From SIG205 sp045545595 (GTDB lineage: Bacteria; Bacillota_I; Bacilli_A; RF39; UBA660), in contig JAZQBG010000012.1 in the NCBI GenBank assembly GCA_045545595.1, positions 1 to 20,290 of the forward strand: a DNA stretch of 20,290 nucleotides, written 5' to 3'. Under the pieces are notes generated by a model, which saw only the letters and a list, made by a program, of their open reading frames with translations, had not been told where the DNA came from and did not search any database. Position numbers and translations under genes: made by a program. Positions 14,343-20,290 of the stretch are shown one piece after another (positions within the stretch are counted from its first letter, which is position 1; each line of letters opens with the position of its first letter).

Positions 14343-15968
14343 ATGGATAATGAAATAACTTACGGAATGTTAATGAGAAGAGTTCAAATAAATGAAGAAC
14401 TATATATGTTAACACCAATACATTTAATAGAAGGGGTAGTTTTAGAGAAAAATATTTTTACTGATACATTAGGAAAAGATTATTTAATATTTCAAAGTGG
14501 AACTAGTTTTGAAGAAGATGTGTATCTTGATGAAGAATTTTATATAGGTCCAACAATAACAGTAGAACAACTTAAAAAAGCATATCCAGGTGAAAATATA
14601 GAAAATGCTACAATGTATTTTTACGATAATATGAAAGAATATTGTATGTTTTGTATGTTAGACATAGATGGATATTACAAGTTTGTATATATGAATGTAA
14701 ATGCAGCCTGTGAAGAATACATTAGTGCTTTAAAAAGATTAAAAGAAAAAGAAAATACTGAAGATAATAATGAAAAACAAGAGACTAAACAAGTAATCGA
14801 AGAAGAAATAGTTGGTATAAATAATGACGAAATTGAATATTTAATGGGATTAGTTAATAATAAAGATTATAGAGCATTAACAGAAAGACTTAACGATTAC
14901 AAAGGTTATTTATCAGATGAAGTACAAATTGATGTTGTTGAAGAAACAGAAGAAATAAACGCTAAAGAATCAGAACAAAAACAAGTAGTAACTGAAGAAA
15001 AAACTGAAATAGATGTTAAAGATTTCTATACTAAAACTAAGAAAAAAATTATTGGACAAGATGAAGCAATTAAAGAAGTTATCATAGCAGCTAAAATGGA
15101 CCAATACGCTAAAACTCCATCAGAAAAGAATAGATGTTTTATTATTGGACCTACTGGGACAGGTAAGACTGAAATAGTAAAATGTCTAGGCGAATACTTA
15201 GATAAACCGTCAATTAAAGTTGATACAACGCAACTTACAACTCCAGGATATGTTGGAGGTACGATAGAAGAAGTACTTGAAAGATTAGTAGGTGTTGCAG
15301 GTGGAGATATCAAAAAAGCTGAAAATGGAATAATAACATTTGATGAGATAGATAAAAAATGTGGTAGTGAAGATAAAATGTTTGGTCAAGGATTTTTGTA
15401 CACTTTATTACCATTCTTAGATGGAACAGACTATACAATAACTTTAAATGGTAAAAAAGCAAACTTTAACACTTCAAACTTAACAATCTTTGCATCAGGT
15501 TCTTTTTCAGAAATAATTAAAAATACCTCTTTAGATAAAAAATCTATTGGATTTGGTATTAAAGCTGACAACAAAGAAGATTCGCCATATTTAAATCCTG
15601 ATGAAATTTTCAAAAGGGCTTCAATGCCTGAAGAAATCATAGGAAGATTCCCAGTAGTAATTCAATTAAACTCACATACAGAAGAAAGCTTAACAAAAAT
15701 ACTAGTTGAGTCAGATATAAGCCAATTAAAAGCTGAACAAAGAAAGTTTGAACATCTAGGAGTAGAACTTAATTGGGAAGAAAAATATATTGAAGCGGTA
15801 GCAAAAGAAGCTATTAAAGCAAATATAGGAGCACGTTCATTAAAGAAAATTGTAGAAAAGTCAATCAAAGACCTTAGCTGGGAAGTACTAACAAATCCTA
15901 AAAAATATAATTCAGCAACTCTTTTAGAAGAAACAGTTAGTAATCCTAAGGTGTATAGATTAAAATAA
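14343..15968 (+). CDS. Divergent ClpX/HslU-like AAA+ unfoldase with a novel N-terminal domain
   Basis: 541 residues. The AAA+ module (about 225-541) is of the ClpX/HslU clade: Walker A GPTGTGKT (269-276), pore-1 loop GYVG (302-305), Walker B ITFDEID (331-337), sensor-1 region TIFASGSF (381-388), a ClpP-docking-type loop SIGFG (401-405), arginine-finger motif IIGRFPVV (432-439), and sensor-2 GARSLKK (496-502). SIGFG and GYVG are ClpX features, while LLPFLDGT, the ASGSF sensor and GRFP read more like HslU. The ClpX zinc-binding domain is absent; instead residues 1-130 form a domain I do not recognise, with C101 and C104 (no further cysteine pair nearby), then an acidic linker (about 131-220). 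Retention of the IGF loop suggests it feeds ClpP, with the new domain choosing substrates. It follows aspS in the same operon (GGGGGA ribosome site). A stand-alone chaperone is the alternative. Confidence 0.85.
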   Translation: MDNEITYGMLMRRVQINEELYMLTPIHLIEGVVLEKNIFTDTLGKDYLIFQSGTSFEEDVYLDEEFYIGPTITVEQLKKAYPGENIENATMYFYDNMKEYCMFCMLDIDGYYKFVYMNVNAACEEYISALKRLKEKENTEDNNEKQETKQVIEEEIVGINNDEIEYLMGLVNNKDYRALTERLNDYKGYLSDEVQIDVVEETEEINAKESEQKQVVTEEKTEIDVKDFYTKTKKKIIGQDEAIKEVIIAAKMDQYAKTPSEKNRCFIIGPTGTGKTEIVKCLGEYLDKPSIKVDTTQLTTPGYVGGTIEEVLERLVGVAGGDIKKAENGIITFDEIDKKCGSEDKMFGQGFLYTLLPFLDGTDYTITLNGKKANFNTSNLTIFASGSFSEIIKNTSLDKKSIGFGIKADNKEDSPYLNPDEIFKRASMPEEIIGRFPVVIQLNSHTEESLTKILVESDISQLKAEQRKFEHLGVELNWEEKYIEAVAKEAIKANIGARSLKKIVEKSIKDLSWEVLTNPKKYNSATLLEETVSNPKVYRLK

Positions 15969-15998
15969 AAATCACTGTGAAATCTCACAGTGATTTTT
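15967..15998. terminator. Bidirectional terminator between the ClpX-like gene and def
   Basis: A perfect 14-bp stem (AAAAATCACTGTGA with TCACAGTGATTTTT), 4-nt loop, T tracts on both strands. It overlaps the plus-strand stop codon and ends two bases from the def stop, serving both convergent genes. Confidence 0.92.
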
Positions 15999-15999
15999 G

Positions 16000-16548
16000 T
16001 TATATCATTCTCATTTTGTCATGATCTTTAAATGGATCATCTTTGTTAATTCTATCGTAAAATAATATTCCTTCTAAGTGGTCATATTCATGTTGAAAAG
16101 CAATTGCAAGTTCCTCACGTGCTCTAAATCTAACAGGATTACCATGCTCATCATAACCTTCAATAGTAATTCTAGCATATCTTGGAACAATACCTTCAAC
16201 ATCACGTTCAACACTTAGACATCCTTCACCAGTTGATGCATAAATTAACTCTTCTGAATAACTAACAATTTTAGGATTAACAATTACATAATTATCAAAT
16301 TTACCTTCTTCGTATTCATGAACAACAACAAAAAATCTTTTCTTAATACCAAGTTGTGGAGCAGCAAGTCCCATTCCCGGTCTTAAATCATATTTTATAG
16401 ATAGTTCTTCAATTTGACTATTAGTTAAATGATCAATCATTCTTTGAATTAATTTTTTATCATCCTTAGACATAGGAAAAGTTACCTCTTCACACTTTTC
16501 TCTAAGTATTTCTTCTTTTTCATCTAATATATCTAATTTCTTAAACAT
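16000..16548 (-). CDS. def: Peptide deformylase
   Basis: 182 residues. Iron/zinc hydrolase that removes the formyl group from nascent proteins at the ribosome. All three motifs are intact: GMGLAAPQLG (58-67), EGCLS (108-112, metal ligand C110) and HEYDH (H153, E154, H157). The length and the insertion between motifs resemble the longer Gram-positive type-2 enzymes (B. subtilis YkrB, about 184). A GTG at 16560 would add four residues, but its start region forms the ribosome site GGTGA for ATG 16548, so the ATG is preferred. It is convergent with the ClpX-like gene and lies downstream of the yjcZ-like gene on the same strand, separated by a terminator. Confidence 0.95.
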   Translation of the reverse strand: MFKKLDILDEKEEILREKCEEVTFPMSKDDKKLIQRMIDHLTNSQIEELSIKYDLRPGMGLAAPQLGIKKRFFVVVHEYEEGKFDNYVIVNPKIVSYSEELIYASTGEGCLSVERDVEGIVPRYARITIEGYDEHGNPVRFRAREELAIAFQHEYDHLEGILFYDRINKDDPFKDHDKMRMI

Positions 16549-16572
16549 ATACTTCACCACACATTCGTTAAT

Positions 16573-16581
16573 ATTCTATCA
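16573..16581 (-). promoter_or_regulatory. Extended -10 promoter of def
   Basis: On the minus strand TGATAGAAT fits TGN-TATAAT with one mismatch. A -35 region would fall inside the adjacent terminator (TTCCCT, 3 of 6). Predicted leader is about 20 nt. Confidence 0.55.
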
Positions 16582-16591
16582 CAAAATTAAC

Positions 16592-16617
16592 AAAAAGGGA
16601 AGAAATGCTTCCCTTTT
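16592..16617 (-). terminator. Intrinsic terminator of the yjcZ-like gene
   Basis: On the minus strand the 10-bp stem AAAAGGGAAG / CTTCCCTTTT has a 5-nt loop and ends in T5. It begins two bases after the stop codon. Confidence 0.83.
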
Positions 16618-16618
16618 A

Positions 16619-16804
16619 TTATCCAACTAATCTTGCGCCGATTACAATTACTAATAATATGAATAACACTAGGATTATAGCAGCTCCATAGCCGTAACCA
16701 TATCCGCCACCAAATCCACCACCACAACATGGATTGTATTGTTGCCCACAGCAGTTATTATATCCATTATAACCATAACCACCTTGATATCCGTAGTAGT
16801 ACAT
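16619..16804 (-). CDS. YjcZ-like Gly/Tyr-rich tiny membrane protein
   Basis: 61 residues. Residues 1-40 are almost entirely Gly, Tyr, Asn and Cys, with two CC pairs (about 18-19 and 26-27); residues 41-61 form one hydrophobic helix (AAIILVLFILLVIVIG) ending near the C-terminus. The GYGYG...LVLFILL(V/I)I(V/I)IGA pattern is that of the YjcZ / tiny-transmembrane family, several members of which are annotated as sporulation proteins in Bacillus; the cysteine pairs are an unusual addition. A strong ribosome site GGAGGG sits 6 nt before the ATG and a terminator follows, so it is a genuine gene. Function is unknown: membrane-tethered coat or matrix peptide is possible. Nothing else in the window points to sporulation. 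Confidence 0.8.
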   Translation of the reverse strand: MYYYGYQGGYGYNGYNNCCGQQYNPCCGGGFGGGYGYGYGAAIILVLFILLVIVIGARLVG

Positions 16805-16884
16805 ATTTAACCCTCCTTTATTCTAATATAATTTATTACAAATAAGCCAAAAGTGTACCTACAAATGTCTAAATTATTAAAATT

Positions 16885-16913
16885 TTGTTACAAAAGTAAA
16901 AATATATGATAAT
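16885..16913 (+). promoter_or_regulatory. Promoter of ftsW
   Basis: TTGTTA (16885-16890), 17-nt spacer, GATAAT (16908-16913, 5 of 6), predicted start near 16920. The rest of the 143-bp divergent gap (16805-16947) holds the yjcZ-like ribosome site; I find no convincing minus-strand promoter there. Confidence 0.62.
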
Positions 16914-16947
16914 ATTATATATAGTAGGAAATAGGGAAGTGATAACC

Positions 16948-18087
16948 GTGAAAAAAGTATTATCTAAAATTGATAAACCATTATTTTTTTCAATGTTAAT
17001 CTTTTTTATCTTTGGCCTTATTATGATATTTAGTGCTTCAACTATAGTATCAGTAATAGGATTTGATAAAGAACCATATTCATTTTTTATTAAACAAGCA
17101 TTATTCTTGTTTGTTGGTTTAATAGCTTTCTTTGTAATACTATTTATTCCTACTAAAAATTATTCGAAGTTTTCAAAAATGTTACTCATAATCGCAATAG
17201 TCGCACTCGCAGGATTATTTGTATATGGAAAAGTTACAAATAATGCACGTAGTTGGTATTATATAGGTCCTTTTTCGTTACAACCAAGTGAGTTTGCGAA
17301 AACTATACTAATTATATATATGGGAACATATTACTTTGCAAATAGAAAAAATTTGGATAATCAATCTATTATATTAAAACCACTATTTATAGCATTCTTT
17401 ATATTTGCATTAGTATTCTTCCAACCAGACTTAGGTACAGGAATTATTATAGCTTCAATAGCTATGTTAATATATTTCTCATTACCAATAAAAAAATCTC
17501 ATAAAAAAAATATGTTAATCCTGTTATTAGTTATGGCATTAATAGCTGTTGGAATATATTTAGTAGCTGGTAAAAAGATTTTAACTACTACACAATTAAA
17601 TAGATTTAACTATAAAGAACCTTGTAAAAGATATACTGAAGATACAGGTTATCAAGTATGTAACGGATATATCGCAATTAATAACGGTGGATTATTTGGA
17701 GTGGGGTTAGGTAATAGTACTCAAAAATATTTATACTTACCTGAAGCTCATACAGATTTTATCTTTCCAATAGTAATAGAAGAATTAGGTGTGATAGCTG
17801 GAATAGTAGTAATACTAATGTATATATTTATTCTTTATAGAATATTAAAAATATCTAGAGATAGTAATAATTTAGGTAATTCCATAATGGCATATGGAAT
17901 AGCGGCATATATTTTCTGTCATATCGCAATAAATTTAATTGGTATATTAGGTTTAGGACCTATGACAGGGGTACCATTACCATTCTTAAGTTATGGTGGA
18001 AGTTTCGCATTAAACCTTATGATGGCATTTGGTATTGTACAAAGAATCGCAATAGAAAACAAATCAGCAAAAAAGCAAATAAAGTAA
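16948..18087 (+). CDS. ftsW: SEDS-family peptidoglycan glycosyltransferase, FtsW-like
   Basis: 379 residues, polytopic (about 10 membrane segments). Polymerises lipid II into glycan strands at the division septum with a partner penicillin-binding protein. Seen: NARSW (99-103), LQPSEFAK (111-118), FQPDLGTG with the catalytic D161, NGGLFGVGLGNSTQKY (from 246), LPEAHTDF (264-271), and GVPLPFLSYGGS (341-352). LPEAHTDF and GLGNSxQK favour FtsW over RodA. Two cysteines, C226 and C238, bracket the large outer loop just before NGG and could form a disulfide. The start is GTG 16948, preceded by GGGAAGTGAT; an in-frame ATG at 16906 lies in the -10 box. It is monocistronic, diverges from yjcZ-like, and ends in a shared terminator. 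Confidence 0.9.
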   Translation: MKKVLSKIDKPLFFSMLIFFIFGLIMIFSASTIVSVIGFDKEPYSFFIKQALFLFVGLIAFFVILFIPTKNYSKFSKMLLIIAIVALAGLFVYGKVTNNARSWYYIGPFSLQPSEFAKTILIIYMGTYYFANRKNLDNQSIILKPLFIAFFIFALVFFQPDLGTGIIIASIAMLIYFSLPIKKSHKKNMLILLLVMALIAVGIYLVAGKKILTTTQLNRFNYKEPCKRYTEDTGYQVCNGYIAINNGGLFGVGLGNSTQKYLYLPEAHTDFIFPIVIEELGVIAGIVVILMYIFILYRILKISRDSNNLGNSIMAYGIAAYIFCHIAINLIGILGLGPMTGVPLPFLSYGGSFALNLMMAFGIVQRIAIENKSAKKQIK

Positions 18088-18102
18088 TATTTATTTGCTT
18101 TT
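18071..18102. terminator. Bidirectional terminator overlapping the ends of ftsW and the GDPD-like gene
   Basis: A perfect 13-bp stem (AAAAGCAAATAAA with TTTATTTGCTTTT), 6-nt loop. It contains the last ftsW codons and stop, and touches the stop codon of the convergent gene. Confidence 0.85.
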
Positions 18103-18802
18103 ATAAATTTCTAGTCGTATTGTAAGTAATTCTAGGATACATTGTTAATACTGATATATCATTCATAAGTTGTCTTGAAATTCTACTAGTGTTATCAGTA
18201 TTTGTAAAGAATGTATTCATTTGATTTAAATCATTCCAATTTTGTAAAAATATCATAATTTCTTTATTCTTATTATATTGTTGATTTAATATAACTGTAT
18301 TTAAAAGTATAGGTGGAAAAATATAAAAATCTACATCAATATAATTAGCGTTTTCAGCACTTAGTAATACTCCTAATTTATTATTTAATAATTTAGGTTT
18401 TAAATAATCTATAACCGCATAATTCACACTAAATACTGAAATATCTATATCAGGATATTTATTAATAATATTAGTTAGATTTGTAGTGTATATATCTAAA
18501 TCTTTATAATTTAATAGAGTAGGTGTTATAACAGCATTAATAAGTATTCGTTTATTAATCCCCCTAATAGTAGCTAATACATCATCTAAGAGAATAATAT
18601 TACCTTCTTTAGATTGTTCATAAGTATAATTTTCTATTTCTTGTACAATGTTTGCGATATTATCAAATGATATTACAACCATTTTACCATCTTTACTCAT
18701 CACAGTATTTACTACAATTCCACTTATATAATATTGATTTAAAACATTAGCTTTAAATTCTTCAGGAGTATATATTATATTTCCATAATATAGTATCTTC
18801 AC
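18101..18802 (-). CDS. GDPD-like protein lacking the catalytic residues (predicted pseudoenzyme)
   Basis: 233 residues, the size of a bacterial glycerophosphodiester phosphodiesterase (GDPD) TIM barrel. Its layout follows that family: YYGNIIYTPEEF where GDPDs have HRG...PENT, GIVVNTVMSKDGKMVVISFDN where they have (I)E.DV..TKDG..VV.HD, then ILLDDVLATIRGINKRILIN like the (P)TLeEvL...k..l.iEiK segment, and ISVFSVNYAVIDYLK...NNKLGVLLS like SFd..vl..lk...p..k.GlL. Each catalytic or metal residue (the His-Arg, Glu-x-Asp and the His of HD) is replaced, so activity is not expected. The start is GTG 18802, with AGGTGAT 5 nt ahead. It lies 34 nt after rarA and is probably in its operon. The family call is from pattern matching alone; role unknown. 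Confidence 0.6.
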   Translation of the reverse strand: MKILYYGNIIYTPEEFKANVLNQYYISGIVVNTVMSKDGKMVVISFDNIANIVQEIENYTYEQSKEGNIILLDDVLATIRGINKRILINAVITPTLLNYKDLDIYTTNLTNIINKYPDIDISVFSVNYAVIDYLKPKLLNNKLGVLLSAENANYIDVDFYIFPPILLNTVILNQQYNKNKEIMIFLQNWNDLNQMNTFFTNTDNTSRISRQLMNDISVLTMYPRITYNTTRNL

Positions 18803-18836
18803 TTAACATCACCTAGTTAAATGTATGATGTTTTTA

Positions 18837-20042
18837 TTAATTTATATTCTTTAATTTTTCATAAATTTCTTTTAGTTGTTTTTCATATTTATTATTTTGA
18901 GGTTTATAGTATTCTTTTCCTACAAGTTTATCAGGCAAGTATTGTTGTTTAACATAATGATTAGGATAATCATGGGGATATTTATAATCAGGTGAATTAG
19001 TTTTTATATGATTTGGAACATTAGATGTATTACCACTTCTTATATCATTTAAAGCAGAATCTAAAGCAAGATATGCAGAATTGCTTTTAGGTGATAGTGC
19101 CATCTCAACAACTATAACACTTAAAGGTATTCTTGCTTCAGGTAGACCTAATCTTTCAACACTATGAATTACTGCATCCACTTTAGGTCCAATAGAAGGA
19201 TTAGCAAGTCCAATATCTTCATAAGCAATAACATTAAGTCTTCTACATATACTATCTAAATCTTCACCTTCGATAAGGCGTGCTAAATAGTGTAGAGAAG
19301 CGTTAACATCGCTACCACGAATAGACTTTTGTAAAGCACTTAATACATCATAATGCCCATCATCATTTGCATCGTGAAAAAATATTGGTTTAGCATTTAT
19401 CTCTTTAAGAAAAGTTGTTGTTATTTTCTTATCACTTGAAGCATAATAAGCCATTTCAAGTAAATTATATGCATATCTTAAATCTCCAGAAGCTAAATTC
19501 ATAATAGCTTCCTTTGCTTTTTTATCTATTTTAATATCAGGTAATAATCCTGACTTAGTAGCTTTATTTAAAGCATTCATTATATCATCGTCACTATGTT
19601 CTTTAAGTTCAAATATTTGACATCTACTTCTTATTGCTGGATTAATTTTATGATATGGATTAGAAGTTGTCATACCTATTAAAGTAATTAATCCAGATTC
19701 TAAGTGAGGTAGTAAGATATCTTGTTTATCTTTATTTAATCTATGTATTTCATCAACTATTAATAAAATCCCATCATATAACTTAGCTTCTTCTATTACA
19801 ACGTCAAAATCCTTCTTAGAATTTATTACTGCATTCAATAATCTATATCTAACATCTAATTCATTCGCAATCGCAAGTGCGATACTTGTTTTACCTGTAC
19901 CAGGTTTCCCATATAATATCATGGATATTATCTTTTTATTATTAACTAAATTAGTAAGAATTTTATCTTTCCCTAAAAGATGAGTTTGCCCAATAACATC
20001 CTCTAATTTCTTAGGTCTAAGTTTGATTGCTAAATTATCCAT
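18837..20042 (-). CDS. rarA: Replication-associated recombination protein A (RarA/MgsA, AAA+ ATPase)
   Basis: 401 residues, clamp-loader-like AAA+ protein acting at stalled forks with SSB and in recombination-dependent restart. Seen: LRPKKLEDVIGQTHLLG at the N-terminus, Walker A GKPGTGKT (45-52), Walker B ILLIVDEIHRLNKDKQD (from 92; D97, E98), sensor-1 IGMTTSNPY, RSRCQIF, and the C-terminal RarA tetramerisation region with KSIRGSDVNASLHYLARLIEGED, RRLNVIAYEDIGLANP and the PNHIK...YPHDYP segment. Length is close to the 421 of B. subtilis RarA. The ATG follows GGATGTGAT. In B. subtilis rarA lies just past hisS-aspS; here it is nearby but on the opposite strand and separated by several genes. 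Confidence 0.95.
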   Translation of the reverse strand: MDNLAIKLRPKKLEDVIGQTHLLGKDKILTNLVNNKKIISMILYGKPGTGKTSIALAIANELDVRYRLLNAVINSKKDFDVVIEEAKLYDGILLIVDEIHRLNKDKQDILLPHLESGLITLIGMTTSNPYHKINPAIRSRCQIFELKEHSDDDIMNALNKATKSGLLPDIKIDKKAKEAIMNLASGDLRYAYNLLEMAYYASSDKKITTTFLKEINAKPIFFHDANDDGHYDVLSALQKSIRGSDVNASLHYLARLIEGEDLDSICRRLNVIAYEDIGLANPSIGPKVDAVIHSVERLGLPEARIPLSVIVVEMALSPKSNSAYLALDSALNDIRSGNTSNVPNHIKTNSPDYKYPHDYPNHYVKQQYLPDKLVGKEYYKPQNNKYEKQLKEIYEKLKNIN

Positions 20043-20065
20043 AATATCACATCCATATATACATT

Positions 20066-20074
20066 ATTTTAACA
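20066..20074 (-). promoter_or_regulatory. Extended -10 promoter of rarA
   Basis: On the minus strand TGTTAAAAT fits TGN-TATAAT with one mismatch; the -35 is poor. Predicted leader is about 17 nt. Confidence 0.5.
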
Positions 20075-20110
20075 TATTTAAATAAATATTGCGAATAGTA
20101 ATATTGCTTC

Positions 20111-20139
20111 TTGAATTAAGAAAAGATTTAATCTATAAT
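20111..20139 (+). promoter_or_regulatory. Sigma-A type promoter pointing out of the right edge
   Basis: TTGAAT (20111-20116, 4 of 6), 17-nt spacer, perfect TATAAT (20134-20139). It is divergent from the rarA promoter, and RNA would begin near 20146. Confidence 0.75.
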
Positions 20140-20145
20140 ATATAT

Positions 20146-20290
20146 GCGCGATAGTGTGAAAAGTTTTATGGAAAACTGAGTAATAACTATGAAAATCTAT
20201 CAAGAAAAGAAAAAGATAGAAAAAAGTTCTTTGAAAATAGAATTAATAAAAAAGTAATGCATGATAAAAAGAAGTTAAGATATAAATTCA
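20146..20290 (+). other. Start of an unidentified transcript running off the window
   Basis: No gene start is clear in these 145 nt. One frame is open from 20155 to the edge and reads basic (SRKEKDRKKFFENRINKK), but has no start codon before an ATG near 20257. A 22-codon frame begins at ATG 20188. The first part can fold: a hairpin AGTTTT-ATGG-AAAACT at 20162-20177 lies inside GATAG (20150-20154) / CTATC (20197-20201), and ATAGT (20151-20155) can instead pair with ACTAT (20186-20190). It could be a structured leader or simply an untranslated region. It is not a tRNA, tmRNA or SRP RNA by sequence. Confidence 0.3.

Noticed and set aside
16906..16947. Longer N-terminus for FtsW
   Set aside because: The ATG overlaps the predicted -10 box; GGGAAGTGAT directly precedes GTG 16948.
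16948..18087. RodA instead of FtsW
   Set aside because: LPEAHTDF and GLGNSTQK are the FtsW forms; RodA usually has LPEQHTDF, although the two are close and the call is not absolute.
20085..20107. Direct repeat AATATTGC (20085-20092 and 20100-20107) as an operator between the divergent promoters
   Set aside because: Eight AT-rich bases repeated once is weak in this composition, and no further copies were seen.
1..20290. Mycoplasma-type genetic code (TGA as Trp)
   Set aside because: TGA ends dnaB, the lipoprotein gene and the YhcG-like gene at sensible places, and Trp in conserved motifs is TGG.

Overview
This is a very AT-rich stretch of ordinary bacterial chromosome, most likely from an uncultured, walled member of the Bacilli (Bacillota). 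Seen: Arg is mostly AGA, stops are TAA, TAG and also TGA, and Trp is TGG, so the standard bacterial code applies and not the Mycoplasma code. Known: the DnaB/DnaI primosome pair, a T-box in front of thrS, a YjcZ-like mini-protein and type-2-like deformylase are Bacillota traits, and FtsW implies a peptidoglycan wall. B. subtilis has the orders dnaB-dnaI-(two genes)-thrS and hisS-aspS-(one gene)-rarA; the same backbone is seen here with lineage-specific genes inserted. The exact clade (RF39 or Erysipelotrichia-like gut bacteria) is only a guess.

Layout. 1-4409: tail of an Rpn-type nuclease/transposase-family gene, galE, a poorly conserved multi-pass membrane protein, a CalY/TasA-like secreted protein and an AI-2E-family transporter, each closed by an intrinsic terminator except the membrane protein. 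4456-7029: operon of a small membrane protein, dnaB and dnaI (helicase loading at replication initiation). 7031-7902: a lipoprotein with an internal duplication. 7899-10175: threonine T-box leader, a 77-residue unknown protein and a TGS-less thrS overlapping it by 14 nt. 10279-11169: YhcG-family PD-(D/E)XK nuclease. 11198-15998: hisS, aspS and a divergent ClpX/HslU-like unfoldase in one operon. 16000-16804 (minus): def and a yjcZ-like gene. 16948-18087: ftsW. 18101-20042 (minus): rarA followed by a protein that looks like a catalytically dead glycerophosphodiesterase. 20043-20290: divergent promoters and the beginning of an unidentified transcript that leaves the window.

Expression signals are unusually legible. 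Promoters sit on top of the preceding terminator hairpin in several gaps, predicted 5' leaders are only about 10-30 nt, and many starts use a Shine-Dalgarno extended to GGTGAT with only 3-5 nt before the start codon. These signals were used to move several starts inward from the longest open frame.

The most unusual items are the ClpX-like AAA+ protein with a new N-terminal domain and a retained IGF loop, the Cys/His-rich tail on HisRS, the unknown small gene trapped between the T-box and thrS, and the GDPD-like pseudoenzyme behind rarA. I see no CRISPR array, tRNA, rRNA, prophage or insertion sequence in the window.
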